This document shows, piece after piece, positions 12,941-18,154 of a stretch of 18,154 nt of DNA; the stretch's first letter is position 1; the number at the start of each line of letters is the position of its first letter. The notes below the pieces were generated by a model. The model saw only the letters and a program-made list of their open reading frames with translations. It did no database searches and was not told where the DNA came from. The stretch covers positions 1-18,154 of the forward strand of contig JAEDIG010000041.1 in NCBI GenBank assembly GCA_016292545.1, in the 5' to 3' direction. The DNA comes from Bacteroidaceae bacterium. Its GTDB lineage: Bacteria > Bacteroidota > Bacteroidia > Bacteroidales > Bacteroidaceae. Made by a program: the position numbers and the translations under genes.

Positions 12941-15900
12941 ATGCTTAAACAGACTATCACTTCGCTGTGCCTCTTGGTTGGGATGAACCTTGCGGCACAA
13001 GAAAACCTCCTTGAAGGTTTCGATTATGGAAGGCAGGAAGCGCCTCAGGGCAACGAGTGGCAATCTCCCGAAAGACTCTCGTTGGGCAAGGAACAGCCCC
13101 AGGCCTACATGTTTCATTTCGCCACCTCTGAGCAGGCACGGCAGGTAATGCCCACGGCATCCACTTATTATCAGACGCTCGACGGCAAGTGGAAATTCCA
13201 TTGGGTGCCGTCGCCCGACAAGCGTCCGGCCGAATTCTTCAAGACCGATTTCGATGTCACTTCATGGGACAACATCGAGGTGCCCGGATGCTGGAACGTG
13301 CAGGGATTGCAGACCGACGGCACCATGAAGTACGGTGTGCCCATCTATGTGAACCAGCCCGTGATTTTCTACCATCAGGTGGCTGTCGACGACTGGAAAA
13401 AGGGTGTGATGCGTGTGCCCACCGACACGCGCTACACCACCTATAAGTATCCCAACGAGGTGGGCTCCTACCGCCGCACGTTCACGGTGCCTTCCGACTG
13501 GAAGGGCCGCCATGTGTTCATCAATTTTGACGGTGTGGACAGTTTCTTCTATCTGTGGATCAACGGGCAATATGTAGGCTTCAGCAAGAACAGCCGTAAC
13601 ACTGCCCGCTTCGACATCACCGACCTCCTGACGGAGGGCGAGAACGTGGTGGCCGTGGAGGTGTATCGCAGCAGCGATGCTTCATTCCTGGAGGCTCAGG
13701 ACATGTTCCGTCTGCCTGGCATCATCCGCAGCACCTATCTCACCAGTGTGCCCGAGACCGAAATCCGCGATTTGGCCGTGCGCACAGCCTCTATCGCCGG
13801 CCAGCAGGCCACACTCACTGTGGATGCAGAGGTGCGCAATCTGGGCAAGAAGGACCTCAAGGACCACACGATGGCCTACACCGTTTATCCCGTGGAGCTG
13901 TATGGTGATGCCACTTCCGATGCCGTAAAGGAGGCCACGGCTGCGCTCGACAAGGTGCTCAAGGGCACCACGCTTGGCAATCATTCCGAGTTCCAGATGG
14001 AGCAACCCCGTCTGTGGAGTGCCGAGGCTCCCTACCGCTACGTGCTGGTGGCTGAACTGAAGGACAAGAAGGGCCGTGTGCTCGACCGCACCAGCACCTA
14101 TTTCGGTGTGCGCACAGTGCAGATCCGCCAGACGGCGGCCCAGGACGATGAGTTCGGACTGGCCGGCCGCTATTTCTATGTCAACGACAAGCCTGTGAAG
14201 CTGAAGGGCGTGAACCGCCACGAAACCAATCCCTCGCGTGGCCATGCCATCACGCATGCCCAGATGCAGGAGGAAGTGTTCCTGATGAAGCGGGGCAACA
14301 TCAACCACGTGCGTCTGAGCCATTATGCCAACGACCCCTATTGGTATTATCTCACCGACAAGTATGGTCTCTATCTGGAGGACGAAGCCAATATCGAGAG
14401 CCATGAGTATTATTATGGAGAGGCTTCGCTGTCGCATCCCAAGGAGTGGCGCAATGCCCATATCGCCCGCAACATGGAGATGGTGAGGGCCCACGTGAAT
14501 GCGCCTTCCATTGTCATCTGGAGCCTTGGCAACGAGGCCGGTCCTGGCGACAATTTCGTGGCTGCCTATCAGGCCATCAAGGACTTCGACACCAGCCGCC
14601 CCGTGCAGTATGAACGCAACAACGACATCGTGGACATGGGCTCCAACCAGTATCCTTCCGTATCGTGGGTGCAGCAGGTGGCCAAGGGCAATGCCGGTGT
14701 GAAATATCCTTACCATATCTCTGAATATGCCCATTCAATGGGTAACTCCTTGGGCAACCTGGTGGACTACTGGGAGGCTATGGAGAGCACCAACTTCTTC
14801 TGCGGTGCAGCCATCTGGGACTGGGTGGACCAGGCCATTGACACCTATACGCCTCAGGGCGTGAAATACATGGGCTATGGCGGCGACCATGGCGACTGGC
14901 CCAACGACGGCATGTTCTGCATGAATGGTATCATGCTGCCCGACCTTTCTCCCAAACCCCAGTACTATGAGGTGAAGAAGGTGTACCAGAACGTGGGCGT
15001 GAAGCTGGCTGGCGACAACACCACAGTGGAAATCTTCAACAAGAACTATTTTGAACCGCTCGACTGCGATGTCGTATACAAGGTTTGTCAGGAAGGCCAG
15101 GTGGTGGAAGAAGGTGCGCTGCCCGGTGTGAAGGGGCTGGCTGCCCGCAGCTCCCGCAAGGTGCAGATTCCCACCAGGATATTTGCCAAGAACGGATGGG
15201 AGCAGGTGACCATCGAGGTGGATTTCCTGCTGTCCAAGGACATGCCATGGGCCAAGAAGGGCTATGTGCAGATGGCTGAGCAGTTCGAGTTCCGTCAGGG
15301 AGCTGCAAAGAGCCCCTACAAGCCCATTGCACAGGTGGCAACGGAAGGTGATGCGCTCACCGTTGACCAGGCCAGAGGTGTCACCACTATAGGCGGTGGC
15401 AATTTCACGGTGGTCTTCGACAATGGCGATGGCAGCATACGCTCCTACACCGCAGGTGGCATGACACTCATAGAAGAAGGAAACGGTCCTAAGCTGGATG
15501 CTTTCCGCGCACCTGTTGACAACGACAACTGGGCATGGAACCAGTGGTTCCAGAACGGCCTTTACGACCTCAAGCACAAAGTGCAGGGAACACCGGTGGT
15601 GATAAAGGAAAAGGACGGCAGCGTGAGCATCGTGTACACTGTGCGCAGCCAGGCCAGTCACCACGGACAGGGCATTCATCGCCCGGGCAAGGCAGGTGCT
15701 CCTTTCGAGCAAATCAAGGAAGGCAAGGAAATGGGCGAGGATGAATTCCATTTCACTACCACACAGCGTTACACGGTTTATCCCGACGGCAGTGTGAACA
15801 TCGTGAGCAGTATCGTGAGCAGCGATGCCAGCTTGCCTCTGCCCCGTCTGGGCTATGCAATGAAACTGCCCCGCCAGTTCAATAACTACACTTATTACGG

Positions 15901-17008
15901 CCGTGGTCCGCTCAACAACTATGCCGACCGCAAGACGGGCTCTTTCTTCGGCCTTTACACCAGTACCGTGGAACAGCAGTTCGTCAATTTTGCCAAGCCT
16001 CAGAGCATGGGCAACCGCGAGGACGTGAGCTGGTGTGCCCTCACCAACAAGCAGGGCGACGGTCTGGCCTTTGTGGCCGACTATGAGCGTCGCATGAGCA
16101 CTTCTGCTCTGCCTTGGAGCGCCTTGCAGATGACATTGGCAGCCCATCCCCACGAACTGCCTCAGAGCGATGGCAACTATCTCCATCTCGATTGCCAGGT
16201 GACAGGTCTGGGAGGCAACAGCTGCGGACAGGGCGGCCCCCTGGACAAGGACCGTGTGAAGGGTGCCCTGCACCAGATGGGCTTTGTCATCCGTCCTGTC
16301 AGCAAGGATAACCTTGCAGAGCGTGTGCGTGTGCAGACGTCCAACCTTTGTCCCGTAACGATTGTACGCGACCGCGCTGGTGTACTTTCTATTCTTGGCG
16401 ACCAGAACGACAAGAGCGGCAAGCAGATCTATTACACCATCCAGCCCACAGGCAGCAAAAAGGCCGGCAAGCCTCAGCTGGTGGAGGCCGGCCAGCAGCA
16501 GAGGTTGCGCGAAGGCGGTGTAGTCACCGCATGGTACCAGGGTGAGGAATCCGTAAAGACCACCGCCACATTCGGGCGCATTGAGAACGTGCCCGTGGAG
16601 GTGGCTTATGTGAGCAGCGAGGAAGGTCCTGGCGGCGAGGTGGCCAAGAATCTCGTGGATGGCAATCCGGCCACCATCTGGCACACGATGTACAGCATCA
16701 CCGTGCCTAAGTATCCGCATTGGGTAGACTTTGATTGCGGTGAGGAGAAGACCATCAAGGGCTTCACCTATCTGCCCCGTCAGGACAGCAGAAATGGCCA
16801 TATCAAGGGCTACAAGGTGCAGCTCAGCATGGACGGAAAGACCTGGGGCGACACTGTTTGCCAGGGTGAGTTTGAAAACAACGCCAAGGAGAAGAAGGTG
16901 ACCTTCGACAAGCCTCAGAAGGCCCGTTATCTCCGTTTCACGGCTCTCAGCAGTCAGGATGGTCAGGACTTCGCCAGCGGCGCAGAGTTCACCGTATTGG
17001 CCGAATGA
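12941..17008 (+). CDS. secreted GH2 beta-galactosidase with chitobiase-like and discoidin C-terminal domains
   Basis: This 1355-residue exported glycosidase should release terminal beta-galactose from oligosaccharides. A signal peptide (1-20, ending LAA) has no lipobox. Then come the GH2 sugar-binding domain (about 60-235, including DMFRLPGIIRS), an Ig-like domain, and the TIM barrel with RHETNPSRGH, acid/base E532 in SLGNEAG and nucleophile E595 in ISEYAHSMGNS. A beta-galactosidase small-chain domain covers about 811-1128. A segment near 1160-1210 (IYYTIQPTG, GGVVTAWYQG) resembles the chitobiase C-terminal domain. Residues about 1217-1355 form an F5/8 type C (CBM32-like) module, with LVDGNPATIWHT and ARYLRFTAL. 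No SusC/SusD or sulfatase is adjacent. The frame opens at 12878, but that ATG lies in the -7 box, so 12941 is chosen. Confidence 0.94.
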   Translation: MLKQTITSLCLLVGMNLAAQENLLEGFDYGRQEAPQGNEWQSPERLSLGKEQPQAYMFHFATSEQARQVMPTASTYYQTLDGKWKFHWVPSPDKRPAEFFKTDFDVTSWDNIEVPGCWNVQGLQTDGTMKYGVPIYVNQPVIFYHQVAVDDWKKGVMRVPTDTRYTTYKYPNEVGSYRRTFTVPSDWKGRHVFINFDGVDSFFYLWINGQYVGFSKNSRNTARFDITDLLTEGENVVAVEVYRSSDASFLEAQDMFRLPGIIRSTYLTSVPETEIRDLAVRTASIAGQQATLTVDAEVRNLGKKDLKDHTMAYTVYPVELYGDATSDAVKEATAALDKVLKGTTLGNHSEFQMEQPRLWSAEAPYRYVLVAELKDKKGRVLDRTSTYFGVRTVQIRQTAAQDDEFGLAGRYFYVNDKPVKLKGVNRHETNPSRGHAITHAQMQEEVFLMKRGNINHVRLSHYANDPYWYYLTDKYGLYLEDEANIESHEYYYGEASLSHPKEWRNAHIARNMEMVRAHVNAPSIVIWSLGNEAGPGDNFVAAYQAIKDFDTSRPVQYERNNDIVDMGSNQYPSVSWVQQVAKGNAGVKYPYHISEYAHSMGNSLGNLVDYWEAMESTNFFCGAAIWDWVDQAIDTYTPQGVKYMGYGGDHGDWPNDGMFCMNGIMLPDLSPKPQYYEVKKVYQNVGVKLAGDNTTVEIFNKNYFEPLDCDVVYKVCQEGQVVEEGALPGVKGLAARSSRKVQIPTRIFAKNGWEQVTIEVDFLLSKDMPWAKKGYVQMAEQFEFRQGAAKSPYKPIAQVATEGDALTVDQARGVTTIGGGNFTVVFDNGDGSIRSYTAGGMTLIEEGNGPKLDAFRAPVDNDNWAWNQWFQNGLYDLKHKVQGTPVVIKEKDGSVSIVYTVRSQASHHGQGIHRPGKAGAPFEQIKEGKEMGEDEFHFTTTQRYTVYPDGSVNIVSSIVSSDASLPLPRLGYAMKLPRQFNNYTYYGRGPLNNYADRKTGSFFGLYTSTVEQQFVNFAKPQSMGNREDVSWCALTNKQGDGLAFVADYERRMSTSALPWSALQMTLAAHPHELPQSDGNYLHLDCQVTGLGGNSCGQGGPLDKDRVKGALHQMGFVIRPVSKDNLAERVRVQTSNLCPVTIVRDRAGVLSILGDQNDKSGKQIYYTIQPTGSKKAGKPQLVEAGQQQRLREGGVVTAWYQGEESVKTTATFGRIENVPVEVAYVSSEEGPGGEVAKNLVDGNPATIWHTMYSITVPKYPHWVDFDCGEEKTIKGFTYLPRQDSRNGHIKGYKVQLSMDGKTWGDTVCQGEFENNAKEKKVTFDKPQKARYLRFTALSSQDGQDFASGAEFTVLAE

Positions 17009-17028
17009 CCCATCGCTAACCAGTAAGG

Positions 17029-17072
17029 CAAAGGGCTCCGAACCGTTTTTCTCAGAGGTTCGGGGCCCTTTG
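17029..17072. terminator. bidirectional hairpin terminator between GH2 gene and ribF
   Basis: CAAAGGGCTCCGAACC (17029-17044) pairs with GGTTCGGGGCCCTTTG (17057-17072) over 16 bp with a single G-U pair and a 12-nt loop. It lies 20 nt after the GH2 stop and 21 nt after the ribF stop on the other strand. Neither side has a long T-run, but position and stem strength support termination in both directions. Confidence 0.8.
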
Positions 17073-17093
17073 TGCCATATTTGCGGGTGCCTT

Positions 17094-17975
17094 CTATGCC
17101 AGTATGCTGCGTGTCTGCTGTGCGTCGCGTTCAAGCTGGTGGCGCAGTTCCTCCAGCGACCCGAATCGATGCTCCCCTCTCAGTCTTTCGGCAAATTCCA
17201 GTCTCAGCGACTGTTGATAGATGTCTCCCGCAAAATCCATTATATACACCTCCACGGTGGTTTCCTCGCCGTTGTCCAGCGTGGGGCGGCGGCCAATGTT
17301 CAGCATCCCTTTGTGCCTGCTTCCGTCGGGCAGTGTCGCCCATGTGGCATACACGCCATGGGCCGGCATCAGCTTCTCTGCTGCCACCTGGAGGTTAGCG
17401 GTGGGGAATCCCAGCGTGCGCCCTATCTGATGCCCTTTTACTACGGTCCCTTCCATGCTGTACGGCCTGCCCAGCATGTGGTTGGCCAGGCTGATATTGC
17501 CTTCCTCCAGCAGGTGGCGCACCACACTGCTGCTCACGTGTTCTCCTTCCATCTCGTGTGCCCTCACCACTTCCATGCCGCATGCCCTGCCCCATGCCCG
17601 ATACTGCTCCATGCTTCCTCCCCCATGCCCGAACTGGTGTTCATAGCCCATCACCAGTGTGTCCACGTCCAACTGTTTCTTCAGCACTTCCTCCATGAAT
17701 CTCTGTGCAGTCAGCAGGCTCATTTCCTTGTCGAAGCGCAACATCTCCACATGATCCACTCCCATGCCCTGGAGCAAGGCCATTTTCTCGTCCGGGAGGG
17801 TCAGCAGGCGGGGCTCCTTGCCAGGCTGTACAATGGCTTTGGGGTGAGGATACATAGTCACGATGAGGCTTAGGCCGCCCTTCCTTCGTGCGGCTTCCGT
17901 CACCTGCCTTATCAGATACTGATGTCCGCGGTGCACACCGTCAAAAAAACCAATGGTTGCTACTCTTGTGCTCAT
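17094..17975 (-). CDS. ribF: bifunctional riboflavin kinase/FAD synthetase
   Basis: This 293-residue cytoplasmic enzyme should phosphorylate riboflavin to FMN and adenylylate FMN to FAD. The N-terminal nucleotidyltransferase half shows ATIGFFDGVHRGHQ (6-19), FDKEMSLLTAQRFMEE, GYEHQFGHGG and the HVSSSVVR loop. The C-terminal flavokinase half shows GRTLGFPTANL, GVYATW, GMLNIGRRPT and VEVYIMDFAGDIY. It is slightly short for the family because only five residues precede the first beta strand. The frame is open to 18071, but the -7 box at 17985-17992 excludes any earlier start, so the ATG at 17975 is chosen. It is transcribed towards the GH2 gene and away from the tRNA. Confidence 0.95.
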   Translation of the reverse strand: MSTRVATIGFFDGVHRGHQYLIRQVTEAARRKGGLSLIVTMYPHPKAIVQPGKEPRLLTLPDEKMALLQGMGVDHVEMLRFDKEMSLLTAQRFMEEVLKKQLDVDTLVMGYEHQFGHGGGSMEQYRAWGRACGMEVVRAHEMEGEHVSSSVVRHLLEEGNISLANHMLGRPYSMEGTVVKGHQIGRTLGFPTANLQVAAEKLMPAHGVYATWATLPDGSRHKGMLNIGRRPTLDNGEETTVEVYIMDFAGDIYQQSLRLEFAERLRGEHRFGSLEELRHQLERDAQQTRSILA

Positions 17976-17984
17976 TTCAGCTTG

Positions 17985-18016
17985 CAAAATTAGACAAAAG
18001 AAGTGTGATTCACAAA
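17985..18016 (-). promoter_or_regulatory. ribF promoter
   Basis: On the minus strand TTTG (18016-18013) and TAATTTTG (17992-17985) are separated by 20 bp, a full consensus match. The ATG at 17975 begins only 9 nt after the -7 box, so the leader must be very short or absent. Confidence 0.7.
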
Positions 18017-18031
18017 TTTTCCACCCATTCA

Positions 18032-18063
18032 TTTGCATAATTCCCGGGAAATGCCTACCTTTG
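18032..18063 (+). promoter_or_regulatory. tRNA promoter
   Basis: TTTG (18032-18035) and TACCTTTG (18056-18063) are separated by 20 bp, an exact consensus promoter. The tRNA begins 37 bp beyond the -7 box. The divergent ribF promoter starts 15 bp upstream of the -33 box. Confidence 0.75.
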
Positions 18064-18100
18064 CATCGCAAAAGAAGGCGATTCCATCCTTTCTTGCATT

Positions 18101-18154
18101 GGACTTGTAGCTCAGTTGGTTAGAGCAACAGACTCATAATCTGGAGGTCCTAGG
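18101..18154 (+). tRNA. tRNA with CAT anticodon, probably elongator tRNA-Met (3' part beyond window)
   Basis: The 5' 54 bases of a tRNA are present: acceptor strand GGACTTG, D stem GCTC/GAGC with a 9-nt loop, anticodon loop CTCATAA, variable loop AGGTC and the 5' strand of the T stem, CTAGG, which ends the window. The anticodon stem lacks the three G-C pairs of initiator tRNA, so it is an elongator Met or a lysidine-modified Ile2 tRNA; the shape favours Met. The top anticodon-stem pair (27-43) would be A-G, a mismatch. Confidence 0.9.

Noticed and set aside
12878..12941. Earlier ATG for the galactosidase gene at 12878
   Set aside because: It lies within the -7 promoter box, and the residues it adds would put a non-signal sequence in front of a good signal peptide starting at 12941.
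18101..18154. Initiator tRNA-fMet
   Set aside because: The anticodon stem lacks the three consecutive G-C pairs next to the loop that mark initiator tRNAs.

Overview
The window looks like a chromosomal segment of a Bacteroidales bacterium, most likely Prevotellaceae. The genes are Bacteroidetes-type: an S46 dipeptidyl-peptidase, a DUF2851 protein, a long LepB with a Leu after the catalytic serine, a WbqC-family protein and a pseudouridine synthase with a long N-terminal extension. Promoters match the Bacteroidetes consensus (-33 TTTG, about 20 bp, -7 TAnnTTTG), and start codons lack strong Shine-Dalgarno sequences. Coding DNA is G+C-rich at third positions, which creates many long false antisense reading frames. 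No phage, transposase, CRISPR or plasmid genes were seen.

Layout. 1-624 has no credible gene. It holds a C/G-rich hairpin, two inverted copies of a 54-bp repeat built on the 9-mer CTGCAACAA, and between them a perfect 54-bp A/T palindrome (216-269). A promoter then leads into a DEAD-box RNA helicase (625-2529) and an exported dipeptidyl-peptidase of DPP7 type (2556-4709). A third copy of the repeat and a G/C hairpin fill the convergent gap to the next block. On the minus strand, DUF2851, a hotdog thioesterase and dprA (7593 down to 4857) form a tight operon with two 4-nt overlaps. From a divergent promoter region, dapB, lepB, a LepB paralogue, wbqC and an RluA-type pseudouridine synthase run on the plus strand (7686-12865), the last three overlapping by 8 and 4 nt. 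A large secreted GH2 beta-galactosidase with extra C-terminal modules follows from its own promoter (12941-17008). It converges on ribF (minus, 17975-17094) across a strong hairpin terminator. A tRNA with CAT anticodon, probably elongator tRNA-Met, starts at 18101 and is cut by the window end.

How the genes fit together. Most are housekeeping: RNA remodelling, lysine/diaminopimelate synthesis, protein export, RNA modification, flavin cofactor synthesis and DNA uptake processing. Two encode exported nutrient-acquisition enzymes, a peptidase and a galactosidase. The points most worth a second look are the LepB paralogue, which appears to lack both catalytic residues while its upstream neighbour keeps them; the DUF2851-thioesterase-dprA operon, whose DUF2851 member has a nuclease-like metal-ligand pattern and a C-terminal cysteine cluster; and the repeat/palindrome structure of the first 430 bases.
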